A stretch of 28,315 bases of DNA from a virus, in IMG/VR virus record IMGVR_UViG_3300027712_000110, positions 1 to 28,315 of that record; one strand, 5' to 3'. Below the pieces are notes generated by a model. It saw nothing but the letters and a program-made list of their open reading frames with translations. It did no database searches and was not told the DNA's origin. The stretch's first letter is position 1. Every line of letters starts with the position of its first letter. Shown piece after piece: positions 7,323 to 15,890 of the stretch. A program made the position numbers and the translations under genes.

Positions 7323-10300
7323 ATTGTTCCACTCCACCATTGTAATGTGTTACTACACCAAAGTTGCCTAGAAGTATTAGCCGCAGCCGTTACTGATGCA
7401 TTAGCTGATAGCGTATTAATTTTGCCGGTAGCTGGCGGAAATATTGACAAAGTACTATTACCGATATTAGTAACATAAAATACTGCCCCCACAGGTCCCT
7501 GTGGTAATATTACAGCGTTAGAACCACTAACGGATGTTACCATATTAATATCATAAGTTCCTAAAGTAGTAGTAGTATTAGCTATAGTAGTACCGGATGC
7601 TGTTACATTTCCTACTTTTCTTATAATATTTCTACCAGATGTAATACTATTGGCACTAATATTTCCAGTAGTAGTGTTATTTCCTGTTGTACTTAAATCC
7701 CCAAATATGTTTACACCAGTGCCAGTAATTGCTGTAGTAAGATTTCCAACTGCTGTTAAGTTAATATTACTATTGGTACTAATAGTAATATTACTATTAC
7801 CATTACTAAGATTCCCTATTAAAGTAGTCGCACTTATAACATTACAACCAGTAATATTACCACTTGAACCACCACCAATAGTAAGTACATTGGCGCTAGC
7901 GTTGAAAACTAATCCTGTAGTACTTACTTTTCCTGCTTGTCCGGCGCCAGCTGCACCTACCATAACTGGATACAATGGAGAAGTAGAAGTATCATTAGAT
8001 GTTGTCAATGTAGATCCACCCGGGGCACCGCTATAACCTGAATATCCACTGGTCCCAGTATAACCACTTATACCTGAAACACCTGAATAGCCACTAGTAC
8101 CTGTATATCCGCTAAGTCCAGAAAAACCACTTACACCAGTATATCCACTTGTACCTGAAGTACCCGAAAAACCACTAATACCTGAAAAACCACTAATACC
8201 TGAAAAACCACTAGTACCTGAAAAACCACTAGTACCTGAAAAACCACTAGTACCAGTATATCCTGAAGTACCTGAAAAACCACTAGTACCAGAATATCCT
8301 GAAGTACCTGATGTACCACTAGTACCTGAAAATCCACTAGTACCTGAAGTACCACTAGTACCTGAAGTACCTGAAAAACCACTAGTACCAGTGTATCCTG
8401 AAGTACCTGAAAAACCACTAGTACCAGTGTATCCTGAAGTACCTGAAAAACCACTAGTACCAGTATATCCTGAAGTACCTGAAAATCCACTAGTACCAGA
8501 ATATCCTGAAGTACCTGAAAAACCACTAGTACCAGTATATCCTGAAGTACCTGAAAAACCACTAGTACCAGAATATCCTGAAGTACCTGAAAAACCACTT
8601 CTACCTGATGTACCTGAGTAGCCACTTACACCTGATGTACCTGAAGTACCGCTAGTACCAGAATATCCTGAAGTACCTGAAGTACCACTAGTCCCTGAAG
8701 TACCTGAAAAACCACTTACACCAGTATAACCACTAATACCCGAAATACCGGAAAACCCTGAAGGACCTCTAACGGGCCCAATATTAGAATATGTGTTATC
8801 CCCATTACTTAATGCACCATCTCCTGCATTATAACCGCCACCGGCATTTAATACAATGTACAGGTATCCTGCAGGTTGCCCAGTTGGTAGAAAAGTATAG
8901 TTGGTTACAGATCCTTGAATAGCGACTGATTCACCTGAGTATCCACTTATGCCTGAAGTGCCACTAGTGCCTGAAGTTCCACTTATGCCTGAAGTACCAG
9001 TATAGCCCGATATGCCACTAGTTCCTGAAGTACCGGTATATCCCGATATACCACTTGTACCTGAAATACCCGAAGTACCAGTATAGCCCGATATGCCACT
9101 AGTACCTGAAATACCCGAAGTACCAGTATAGCCCGATATGCCACTAGTACCTGAAAATCCACTTGTGCCTGATGTACCACTCGTGCCTGATGTACCTGTA
9201 TATCCACTTACACCGGTATATCCTGATATACCGCTTGTTCCTGAAGTACCAGTATATCCCGATATACCACTTGTACCTGAAATACCCGAAGTACCAGTAT
9301 AGCCCGATATGCCACTCGTACCTGAAGTACCTGTATAGCCCGATGTGCCACTAGTACCTGAAGTACCTGTATAGCCCGATGTGCCACTAGTACCTGAAGT
9401 ACCTGTATAGCCCGATGTACCACTTGTTCCTGAAAATCCACTAGTACCTGAAGTGCCGCTAGTACCTGAAAATCCACTAGTACCTGAAAATCCACTAATA
9501 CCCGATGTGCCACTCGTACCTGAAGTACCTGTATAGCCCGATGTGCCACTAGTACCTGAAGTACCTGTATAGCCCGATGTACCACTTGTTCCTGAAAATC
9601 CACTAGTACCTGAAGTGCCGCTAGTACCTGAAAATCCACTAATACCCGAAGTACCACTTATACCTGATGTACCACTAATACCTGAAAATCCACTAGTACC
9701 CGAAGTACCACTAGTACCCGAAGTACCACTCGTACCTGAAAATCCACTCGTACCTGATGTACCACTAGTACCTGATGTACCACTAGTACCTGAAAATCCA
9801 CTAGTACCTGAAAATCCACTAGTACCTGAAAATCCACTAGTACCTGAAAATCCACTAATACCCGAAGTACCACTTATACCTGATGTACCACTAGTACCAG
9901 TATAGCCCGATATGCCACTAGTACCTGATGTACCACTAGTACCTGAAAATCCACTAGTACCTGAAAATCCACTAGTACCTAAAAATCCACTAGTACCTGA
10001 AAATCCACTAGTACCTGAAAATCCACTAATACCCGAAGTACCACTTATACCTGATGTACCACTAGTACCAGTATAGCCCGATATGCCACTAGTACCTGAA
10101 AATCCACTCGTACCTGATGTACCACTAGTACCTGAAAATCCACTAGTACCTGAAAATCCACTAGTACCTGAAAATCCACTAGTACCTGAAAATCCACTAG
10201 TACCTGAAAATCCTGAAGTACCAGTATAACCACTTCTACCTGAAGTACCACTAGTACCTGAAAATCCACTAGTACCTGAAGTACCACTAGTACCTGAAAA

Positions 10301-11170
10301 TCCACTAGTACCTGATGTGCCGCTTGTTCCTGAAACACCAGTATACCCCGATATTCCACTTGTACCTGTATATCCACTTACACCAGTGTAGCCCGATATG
10401 CCACTTACACCAGTATACCCTGATTTTCCACTTGTACCTGAGTATCCTGAAAAACCCGAAACTGTAATAGAACTAGGTGACGCCCAAAATACTCCTGAAC
10501 CGGTCGCGGTCAACACATATCCACTAGTTCCGCCAGATATAAGAATATTAGATGTATTTCCTAAATTAATAGTGCTAACATTAGCAAAATTAGCGCTGCT
10601 AGATACATTCAATGTTCCTGTAGTGATTGCTCCGTTAGCTGTAATATTTGCTCCGATAATATTAGCAGTAGTAACAATATTACCTGTTGCAGAAACTTTA
10701 ACTACTGATGTATTTCCTATAACATTAAGATCATTATTTAAATTAGCATAATTGGCTACTAAATTGCTTAGAGTAGAAGTTCCGTTAACTTGAAGATTAC
10801 CTGCAATATTGGCATAACCATTTAAAATAATATTATTTACATTGGAAATAGTAGTTGGTAAATCTACCCATAAAGTTTGCGAACTAGAAGTAATAGTAGC
10901 GTCTTGACTACCATTAGAATCTCTACCTATACTTAATGTACTGGTATGAACTTGTACACATGCAATATTAGCGGTAACAATAACATTACCAGTTGGTCCG
11001 TTTACAGTAATACCGGCACCAGGTAATCTATTTACTGATGATACAGCCGCACCCTCAAGACCTTTAAAAACTTGTGAAAAGTTTTCTTGTACTTTCTGAA
11101 AAGCCGTCCTTATCGCATCCGCGTTTGGATCATCAGGAAAGGTACCAAAGTCTATATTTTGCTGGCTCAT
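7319..11170 (-). CDS. Collagen-like tail fibre protein with about 250 Gly-X-Ser/Thr triplets, 1283 aa
   Basis: Residues 1-238 form an N-terminal domain beginning with a helix ([17 protein letters not shown]) that resembles the virion-attachment N-terminus of the 422-aa protein, then Asn/Thr-rich beta repeats. Residues about 239-746 and 802-1051 are unbroken Gly-X-Y triplets such as GTS, GFS, GYT and GIS. Position Y is almost always Ser or Thr, and proline is nearly absent. A 55-residue non-repeat insert lies between them. Residues 1052-1283 are a C-terminal beta domain with [14 protein letters not shown] and a Trp-rich end. Collagen-like segments in phage fibres form long trimeric rods; this is expected here. 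GATAAATA lies 23 nt upstream of the ATG, so it is probably a late gene. Confidence 0.88.
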   Translation of the reverse strand: MSQQNIDFGTFPDDPNADAIRTAFQKVQENFSQVFKGLEGAAVSSVNRLPGAGITVNGPTGNVIVTANIACVQVHTSTLSIGRDSNGSQDATITSSSQTLWVDLPTTISNVNNIILNGYANIAGNLQVNGTSTLSNLVANYANLNNDLNVIGNTSVVKVSATGNIVTTANIIGANITANGAITTGTLNVSSSANFANVSTINLGNTSNILISGGTSGYVLTATGSGVFWASPSSITVSGFSGYSGTSGKSGYTGVSGISGYTGVSGYTGTSGISGYTGVSGTSGTSGTSGFSGTSGTSGTSGFSGTSGTSGRSGYTGTSGFSGTSGFSGTSGFSGTSGFSGTSGFSGTSGTSGTSGFSGTSGISGYTGTSGTSGISGTSGISGFSGTSGFSGTSGFLGTSGFSGTSGFSGTSGTSGTSGISGYTGTSGTSGISGTSGISGFSGTSGFSGTSGFSGTSGFSGTSGTSGTSGTSGTSGFSGTSGTSGTSGTSGTSGFSGISGTSGISGTSGISGFSGTSGTSGTSGFSGTSGTSGYTGTSGTSGTSGYTGTSGTSGTSGISGFSGTSGFSGTSGTSGTSGFSGTSGTSGYTGTSGTSGTSGYTGTSGTSGTSGYTGTSGTSGISGYTGTSGISGTSGISGYTGTSGTSGISGYTGVSGYTGTSGTSGTSGTSGFSGTSGISGYTGTSGISGTSGISGYTGTSGISGTSGISGYTGTSGTSGISGYTGTSGISGTSGTSGTSGISGYSGESVAIQGSVTNYTFLPTGQPAGYLYIVLNAGGGYNAGDGALSNGDNTYSNIGPVRGPSGFSGISGISGYTGVSGFSGTSGTSGTSGTSGYSGTSGTSGTSGVSGYSGTSGRSGFSGTSGYSGTSGFSGTSGYTGTSGFSGTSGYSGTSGFSGTSGYTGTSGFSGTSGYTGTSGFSGTSGYTGTSGFSGTSGTSGTSGTSGFSGTSGTSGTSGYSGTSGFSGTSGYTGTSGFSGTSGFSGTSGFSGISGFSGISGFSGTSGTSGYTGVSGFSGLSGYTGTSGYSGVSGISGYTGTSGYSGYSGAPGGSTLTTSNDTSTSPLYPVMVGAAGAGQAGKVSTTGLVFNASANVLTIGGGSSGNITGCNVISATTLIGNLSNGNSNITISTNSNINLTAVGNLTTAITGTGVNIFGDLSTTGNNTTTGNISANSITSGRNIIRKVGNVTASGTTIANTTTTLGTYDINMVTSVSGSNAVILPQGPVGAVFYVTNIGNSTLSIFPPATGKINTLSANASVTAAANTSRQLWCSNTLQWWSGTI
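8018..8767 (-). repeat. Second collagen-like triplet array (about 83 triplets)
   Basis: Degenerate 9-nt and 18-nt units on the minus strand encode [12 protein letters not shown] and GYSGTS blocks. The period is 9 nt at the triplet level, and a dominant 36-nt order alternates GFS and GYT/GYS through the middle of the array. All length steps keep the reading frame. It begins with [10 protein letters not shown] and ends with GAPGG, the only places where proline occurs in triplets. Confidence 0.9.
8933..10456 (-). repeat. First collagen-like triplet array (about 169 triplets)
   Basis: Tandem DNA repeats, seen on the plus strand as runs of ACTAGTACCTGAAAATCC (18 nt, coding GFSGTS). Four or more perfect copies occur near 9783-9855, 9938-10030 and 10112-10208. 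Longer units are also duplicated, for example a block starting at 9851 recurs at 10022, an offset of 171 nt (19 triplets). One codon breaks the pattern: Leu397, codon at 9980-9982, replaces the usual Ser. The array is fully in frame and coding. Confidence 0.9.
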
Positions 11171-11193
11171 CCTATCATTACCTCTTATTTTAT

Positions 11194-11201
11194 TATTTAT
11201 C
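11194..11201 (-). promoter_or_regulatory. Late-promoter-like octamer GATAAATA before the collagen-like gene
   Basis: GATAAATA on the minus strand ends 23 nt before the ATG of the collagen-like gene. It differs from the T4 late consensus TATAAATA at one position. It lies directly downstream of a terminator, which is where a new transcription unit is expected. Confidence 0.6.
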
Positions 11202-11227
11202 GTTTTAAGATAAACAATTCTATAGCC

Positions 11228-11258
11228 AAAAAAATACCCAGCTAGCTGGGTATTTTTT
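11228..11258. terminator. Bidirectional intrinsic terminator
   Basis: A perfect 18-bp palindrome (arms TACCCAG and CTGGGTA around CTAG) is flanked by seven A on one side and six T on the other. It works as hairpin plus U-run on both strands. On the minus strand it closes the 793-aa gene unit before the collagen-like gene. Confidence 0.88.
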
Positions 11259-11269
11259 ATTAGTTACTT

Positions 11270-13651
11270 TTATTTTATTCCTGCTAATTTTTTCCAATCA
11301 GCTACATAATTTTCATTGACCCCGGTACGCTGACCCTGATGAGCAATCACCGGAATAGTTGTCTGACCAGTTGATTTTTGTTTATTCAACCCACCTGAAA
11401 TGACTTTAGTCATAAATGCAATGTCTTGCTCAAATCCCGCATCTGTTCCTTTGCCTGAACCTCCACCAACTTGATTAGCCCATTCATTGACATTTTGGAA
11501 TTCATCGTCTGTAGCAATTGCTTGATCTTCCTCAGCCTCGGCGTTTTCATCAGCGGTTGTTTCTGCTGCACCTGAATCAGGAAGATTATCTTCCGCTACA
11601 TTATAAGTCATTTGATCTTCTGATTCAACTTCATCAACCATTTCTTTGTTGTCACATTGGCAATCGCTTTCCATGTAACCACACTCATTACACTCTTCTT
11701 CATGATCTCCGTGGTCATGATCATGCTCTTCTTCATAATCTCCATCACTGATTGATGTATCACCGCCTGTTAATTTTTTCATTAACGCCATCATACCATC
11801 ATGGTCATCAACTACTTCAATACCACCTGGTGCTGTTCTAGGAGTTTCTTCACCTGGTGCAAAACCTTTGCTTTCATCTCCACCAAACAAACCTAAGCCT
11901 GCTGATTTGATTAAGCCTAACAATTGGTCGGCTTCACCATCTTGTGCTGATACGCTTACCGAATCAGGAGAACCTTGATGACCTTTAGAGATAGAAACTG
12001 TCATACCTTCATTAACTTCTTTACCTTCTAAGATAGCAGTTAATTGCTTATCCCATGATTCAAAAGCAAATTCATCTAGTACATCACTATCTTTGAAAGT
12101 TTGACCAAACGCTTTGAATGTATCCTTAGGAGACTTAATTGCCTGTTGCTTCATGTAAGAAGTTTTATCCATTTCGTACATGTCATCTTCTTCTAAGCCA
12201 TGAGCACCGTAACTAGCCATTGTGTCAACTACATCATGTTGTGATTCTTCACCAACATAACCTAAAATAGGTTGTTGGCCATAGCACTCATCAAGACCGC
12301 ACTTGTAACCTTCATGATATTGTCTTGCTTCTTCCATATCGTCATGACGACAGTTATATGCTTGTTTGCTTAAACCATGTGCCTTACCTTCATGATACGC
12401 TGCTCTTAAATGATGGTCTCTACCTTCTTTAACAGCCTTCTTTTTCTTGTCGGCAGCTGCCTTACGCATTGACTCTTTCTTGTCACCATCTTTATCTAAA
12501 TCAATATAGTCCGGCTTAGCGGCTTCTTTTACTGACTTCTTTTTCATATCGTATTCAATGTCCTTAGCAACTTTTTTACCCGTACGTTCTGCTTTATTAT
12601 CTTCAGCACCGCGCTTTTTACCATGTATGCCATCTTTTACTTTTTCATCATACTCAATATCTTTAGCGACTTTCTTGCCTGCTTTTTCAGCCTTATCATC
12701 TTTCTTTGCTGCTGCATCAGCTTTTTTCTTTGCTTCGCTAATAGGACTCATTAAACTATCATTTGGTGGAATATCAGCCTCATCTGTTTTTTTACGAAGC
12801 TTTCCTAAAGTTTTTGCAAGATTTGCTTGCTTTTCAGTGCTAGCAGGATAATCTTCTTTATTAGATAATACTTTACTAGCAAATGAAGATGTACTCATTC
12901 CATGTGATTTTGCTTTTTTAGTGAAAGCACCTGGATGCTTGATAGCACCTTTGATCCACTTTTCATCACCTTCTTCATCTAGTGGCTCAGTTGTACCAGG
13001 CTTTGTTAATTGCACTTGTCCAGTGTTAACTAAATCACCTAATTTTTTAACTTGGTCTGCTGAACCTACTGCTATAGTTTGACCTGTTTGTGTAGTCATT
13101 GTTGCAGGAGGCTTTTGACCAGCAGGCTGACCAGGCTTTACCATTACTTTCTGTGAGGAATTAGGTGCAGTAGCAGTTGATGTTGTGGTAGCAGTATTTT
13201 CTGCTAATACGCTTTCTACTCTTTCAACCCAATCTTTTAAACTTTTCTTTTTAATAGATTCATTTGCTTCTTTATCTTGAGGAGATTTATGTACTGTACC
13301 TTTTTTACCCGGTAATGATTTAGGCATTTTACCAATCATAACATTTTGAAGGTCTTTGGCACCAGAGTATCTATCTTTAGTATCTGCCGCTCCACCTGCT
13401 TTCTTAGGACGACCACGACCACGTTTCTCTGCACTAGCAGTGGTATCATCATCAGGATCTTGATCAGGATCACCTAACTCATCTGAAGTTTTTCCATATT
13501 TACCTACCTTACCGGCAACTGGTGTGCCTCTTTTCATATTAGGCTTATCACTAAAATCACCAGTCTTACCTACACGGTATGATGGTGAATAGCTTGCTTC
13601 TTTAGCCTCATTAAGCTGAGCCATTTTTGATAATAAATCTTTCATGTCCAT
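11270..13651 (-). CDS. Large low-complexity modular protein, possible internal head/structural protein, 793 aa
   Basis: I do not recognise a single family, but several modules are clear. There is an AT-hook-like KRGRGRPKK (76-84) and a segment WIKGAIKHPGAF followed by helices (232-287) of a type I recall from other phage proteins. A repeated GKKVAKDIEYD (325-335, 358-368) lies in a Lys/Ala-rich region, then DLDKDGD (384-390, calcium-loop-like) and a His/Tyr/Cys region (411-460). A very acidic His/Cys tract with CNECG and CQC lies near 640-665, and a C-terminal conserved-looking FEQDIAFMTKVISGGLN follows. LNE/A near residue 15 fits the T4 prohead protease cleavage pattern. Packaging-gene neighbours upstream fit an internal head protein, but this is inference. 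AAGGA lies 8 nt before the ATG. Confidence 0.7.
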   Translation of the reverse strand: MDMKDLLSKMAQLNEAKEASYSPSYRVGKTGDFSDKPNMKRGTPVAGKVGKYGKTSDELGDPDQDPDDDTTASAEKRGRGRPKKAGGAADTKDRYSGAKDLQNVMIGKMPKSLPGKKGTVHKSPQDKEANESIKKKSLKDWVERVESVLAENTATTTSTATAPNSSQKVMVKPGQPAGQKPPATMTTQTGQTIAVGSADQVKKLGDLVNTGQVQLTKPGTTEPLDEEGDEKWIKGAIKHPGAFTKKAKSHGMSTSSFASKVLSNKEDYPASTEKQANLAKTLGKLRKKTDEADIPPNDSLMSPISEAKKKADAAAKKDDKAEKAGKKVAKDIEYDEKVKDGIHGKKRGAEDNKAERTGKKVAKDIEYDMKKKSVKEAAKPDYIDLDKDGDKKESMRKAAADKKKKAVKEGRDHHLRAAYHEGKAHGLSKQAYNCRHDDMEEARQYHEGYKCGLDECYGQQPILGYVGEESQHDVVDTMASYGAHGLEEDDMYEMDKTSYMKQQAIKSPKDTFKAFGQTFKDSDVLDEFAFESWDKQLTAILEGKEVNEGMTVSISKGHQGSPDSVSVSAQDGEADQLLGLIKSAGLGLFGGDESKGFAPGEETPRTAPGGIEVVDDHDGMMALMKKLTGGDTSISDGDYEEEHDHDHGDHEEECNECGYMESDCQCDNKEMVDEVESEDQMTYNVAEDNLPDSGAAETTADENAEAEEDQAIATDDEFQNVNEWANQVGGGSGKGTDAGFEQDIAFMTKVISGGLNKQKSTGQTTIPVIAHQGQRTGVNENYVADWKKLAGIK

Positions 13652-13662
13652 TTTGTTGTTCC

Positions 13663-14289
13663 TTATCTATTGAACTTAGCGCCAGTCGCTGGTTTATTTG
13701 GTCTAGTAATCTTGCTCATTGGGCTATTATCACCTCTAGGATCTTGAGGTATAACTTTGAATGGATCAAATGCTGGTTGAGTTTTTTGCCCTGCATAAGT
13801 AATATCAATTTCATTATCCTTCATTTGATCTTTAACGCTTGTCAAATATGACTCACCATATGCTTTACTAGCCTCTTTACTACCCGGTGCTGAACCCATT
13901 TCATTTTTAGTAAGCAATGGGCTTTCTTTCATTTGATTAGCATACTCATCTGATTCTGTATTAATACTGTCATTAAAATTTGTACTAATTAAACGGACCA
14001 TGTTAACATTATACCCACATAATTGTGCTATTTGCTGGATCATAGGTTCTGTAGCTGGATATCTAAATTTACATTTAAGTATAGTTACAGATTCATTGCT
14101 TAAATTAGGAAAACCATATGGATCTTTTTGAATAGGCGTGGTTGTAGGAGCACTGATATCAATAGGATCAAACTTACTTAGATTGTATTTAAACAAATCT
14201 AAAAAGTTTTTATCAACATCACCTGCAATTTTAATAGTGCAGTTATATGTATGCACACTTTCGGTAATATATGTTTTAAGGCTTTTCAT
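13663..14289 (-). CDS. Conserved-looking hypothetical protein, 208 aa
   Basis: The N-terminus (MKSLKTYITESVHTYN) is of the 'M K . . . . Y L . E S' type common in phage proteins that accompany the capsid or scaffold. It is followed by a compact alpha/beta domain (YNCTIKIAGDVDKNFLDLF, VTILKCKFRYPATEPMIQQI, NMVRLISTNFNDSIN) reminiscent of a ferredoxin-like fold. The C-terminal third is disordered and Pro/Lys/Asp-rich. GATAAATA lies 19 nt upstream of the ATG, so it is probably late and may be co-transcribed with the 793-aa gene (11 bp gap). A head or scaffold role is a guess from position next to gp16 and gp4. Confidence 0.78.
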   Translation of the reverse strand: MKSLKTYITESVHTYNCTIKIAGDVDKNFLDLFKYNLSKFDPIDISAPTTTPIQKDPYGFPNLSNESVTILKCKFRYPATEPMIQQIAQLCGYNVNMVRLISTNFNDSINTESDEYANQMKESPLLTKNEMGSAPGSKEASKAYGESYLTSVKDQMKDNEIDITYAGQKTQPAFDPFKVIPQDPRGDNSPMSKITRPNKPATGAKFNR

Positions 14290-14308
14290 TGCATGTTCCC
14301 GTATCTAG

Positions 14309-14316
14309 TATTTATC
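14309..14316 (-). promoter_or_regulatory. Late-promoter-like octamer GATAAATA before the 208-aa gene
   Basis: GATAAATA on the minus strand, 19 nt before the ATG, overlapping the stop codon of gp16 by two bases. A GGGAAC Shine-Dalgarno lies between octamer and ATG. Confidence 0.6.
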
Positions 14317-14797
14317 ATTCTTCGTTCTTTTTACCTGCTAGAATTTTTAATAACTCATTTCTATCTAAAGCCTTACCTTCACCCAATGGAGTATTTGATA
14401 TTTCTTCTACAGCAGGATTTAATTTATGATCTAATGTAGCTTTCTTTAATTGTAGTTCTATCATTTTAAGTTTTTTGTTAATTTTAGCCGTTTTAGCAGT
14501 AATGGCATGATTTAACATATTACTAGCAACACTAAATATTTCACTGCTAAATCTACTGTCTACTTGCATACCTAAATCCATAAGGTCTTTATAACTATTA
14601 GTAGCTAAATCAGCTAAACTATCCATCTCAATATCTGCAACTTCTAAACCCCGTACTTGAGGTAAAGCATTTTCTATTTTTTCTAAATTAGTTAATGCTT
14701 CTTTAGTAATTTCTATTGCATTTTCAGGAATAGGTTTAGATAAAGATTCTATATCTGCTTCTGGTAGTTCAAATAATTCTTCTAATTTTTTTGTCAT
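14315..14797 (-). CDS. gp16: Terminase small subunit (T4 gp16-like), 160 aa
   Basis: An almost entirely helical protein of 160 aa (T4 gp16 is 164). The central block, with YKDLMDLGMQVDSRFSSEIF and SNMLNHAITAKTAKINKKLK followed by a basic coiled coil (MIELQLKKATLDHK), matches the small terminase of T4-like cyanophages. These proteins form rings that recognise concatemeric DNA and stimulate the large terminase gp17, which is not in this window. gp4 lies directly upstream. The ATG has no Shine-Dalgarno at all. Instead ACTAAATA ends exactly 5 nt before it, which would place a late transcription start at or next to the ATG. Confidence 0.85.
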   Translation of the reverse strand: MTKKLEELFELPEADIESLSKPIPENAIEITKEALTNLEKIENALPQVRGLEVADIEMDSLADLATNSYKDLMDLGMQVDSRFSSEIFSVASNMLNHAITAKTAKINKKLKMIELQLKKATLDHKLNPAVEEISNTPLGEGKALDRNELLKILAGKKNEE

Positions 14798-14802
14798 AAT
14801 AA

Positions 14803-14810
14803 TATTTAGT
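14803..14810 (-). promoter_or_regulatory. Late-promoter-like octamer ACTAAATA 5 nt before gp16
   Basis: ACTAAATA on the minus strand; the TAAATA core matches the T4 late motif. It starts at the last base of the gp4 stop codon, and only five bases separate it from the gp16 ATG. No purine-rich ribosome site lies between. Confidence 0.4.
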
Positions 14811-15247
14811 TAGGGTTGGTTACCATTTCTAAATAAATCCTTTTCTGTAATTACTCTAAAAGTATATCCTTGACTTTTACAATATCCCATAGCTGCGGCC
14901 CATTTAGCATGATTTATAGCAACAATCATTCTGTCCTTTGCAGTAGCTGCTTTACTTTCAATAATACTTTGTTTTTGTGGTTTTATTTCTACTACTTCTG
15001 CTACTTTTTTGCCAAACTTGTTTTCATAAACTACAAAAAAATCAGGGACATATATGGTTGGTTTACCTGTAAAAGGATGCTTATATGGAATTCGTAATGC
15101 TTCACTGGCCCAATATAGTACATTATTGTGAGTATCACAAAATGTCATAAACGTAAGTTCCCAACCTGAACGATACTTAGGAGAATGTTTTCCTATATAT
15201 TTTTGAGGGTTTTTTGGGGTATAAAAACCTTGTGCCCATTTTCCCAT
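14810..15247 (-). CDS. gp4: Head completion protein (T4 gp4-like) with nuclease-like residues, 145 aa
   Basis: Length 145 (T4 gp4 about 150). The opening (KWAQGFYTPKNPQKYIGK, then YRSGWELTFMTFCD) is the typical gp4 signature, needed to finish the capsid before tail joining. A PD-(D/E)xK-like set is visible: Glu30 in the first helix, VPDFFV with Asp69, and EIKPQ with Glu87 and Lys89. This is the layout of TnsA-type endonucleases, which I recall being matched by this family. The start follows the upstream stop as TGA-T-ATG without a Shine-Dalgarno, so translation is probably coupled. Product name is secure; nuclease activity is inference. Confidence 0.88.
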   Translation of the reverse strand: MGKWAQGFYTPKNPQKYIGKHSPKYRSGWELTFMTFCDTHNNVLYWASEALRIPYKHPFTGKPTIYVPDFFVVYENKFGKKVAEVVEIKPQKQSIIESKAATAKDRMIVAINHAKWAAAMGYCKSQGYTFRVITEKDLFRNGNQP

Positions 15248-15248
15248 A

Positions 15249-15611
15249 TCATTGTACTATATTTCTCGCTACAGGTATATTAGGCCTAGGAACAATGCTT
15301 ATTCCATACAAAGAAGTTTTCGACTTTAAACTATTTAAATAAAAACAAATTTTTTTATTCATTTGTAATTTACTACCGCTACCCTGTAGTTCATCTAACA
15401 AGTCTAATACATTTAATCCGGTTTCGGTAGCCGCTCTAAATAAAACTGCTGTAAAATTTTGTGCTATGCTATTAGTTGCACATACACTAGAAAAATATCC
15501 ATATACAATATCAAATTGGTCAGCACCAACTATTACATCAGTAGAATAAAAAGAATCAAAAATTCTAATAGTTCGATCTATGCTGGATCTATTATCTATT
15601 ATTCTAGCCAC
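15249..15611 (-). CDS. Conserved-looking small protein, likely virion assembly, 120 aa
   Basis: A helical protein with a cysteine-containing block (YGYFSSVCATNSIAQNFTAV), then LFRAATETGLNVLDLLDELQ, NKKICFYLNSLKSKTSLYGI and a proline-containing tail (VPRPNIPVARNIVQ). Proteins with a similar tail sit next to gp4 in other T4-like marine phages, from memory, without assigned function. The frame is open from a GTG at 15620, but GTG 15611 is preferred because AGGTG lies 8 nt upstream and would itself be the first GTG. Either start overlaps the end of the 90-aa gene, implying coupling. Confidence 0.72.
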   Translation of the reverse strand: MARIIDNRSSIDRTIRIFDSFYSTDVIVGADQFDIVYGYFSSVCATNSIAQNFTAVLFRAATETGLNVLDLLDELQGSGSKLQMNKKICFYLNSLKSKTSLYGISIVPRPNIPVARNIVQ

Positions 15612-15876
15612 TAGTTGCACCTATATATGTTACTTGAGAACCTGCATAAGGATATAGCCCCACTCCCTTAGGATATTGAATTGCTAACATTGTGGGATAT
15701 CCAGCACCTGGATTGGGTGTGGATTGACCTACAGGATATAAAGTAGATATATTTCTATTATAATTTGGATTATTTCTTAATGTTACTGACAATGCTGCCA
15801 CAGATTGTAATGGATCTGAAGTAACTAACCCAGGTGTTTTTTGATAGTTATAAGCTACGTTTGGATTATTTAACAT
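15604..15876 (-). CDS. Hypothetical protein, 90 aa, tail-gene cluster
   Basis: Asn/Pro/Tyr-rich and probably extended: NNPNVAYNYQKTPG, SVAALSVTLRNNPNYNRN, then several GYP, YPKG, GLYPYAG turns. It has no charged helices, cysteines or membrane segment. AAGGG lies 6 nt before the ATG. It sits between a tail-tube-fold protein and gp4, and the next gene overlaps its stop. A minor virion protein is likely from position and composition; I do not recognise it. Confidence 0.68.
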   Translation of the reverse strand: MLNNPNVAYNYQKTPGLVTSDPLQSVAALSVTLRNNPNYNRNISTLYPVGQSTPNPGAGYPTMLAIQYPKGVGLYPYAGSQVTYIGATSG

Positions 15877-15890
15877 GTTATACCCTTTTA

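Noticed and set aside
8131-10377. Long open frames on both strands across the collagen array (Val-Leu-Gln-rich on minus, Val-Pro-Glu-rich on plus)
   Set aside because: They arise because the short in-frame DNA repeat has no stop in other frames. They have no ribosome sites and no independent start signals.
8018-10456. The repeated short units could be taken for a CRISPR array or an origin iteron cluster
   Set aside because: The period is 9/18 nt with no unique spacers, and every unit keeps the Gly-X-Ser/Thr reading frame, so it is coding.
11518-11751. Plus-strand 77-aa frame rich in His/Leu opposite the 793-aa gene
   Set aside because: Antisense shadow of the acidic His/Cys tract, with no ribosome site or promoter.
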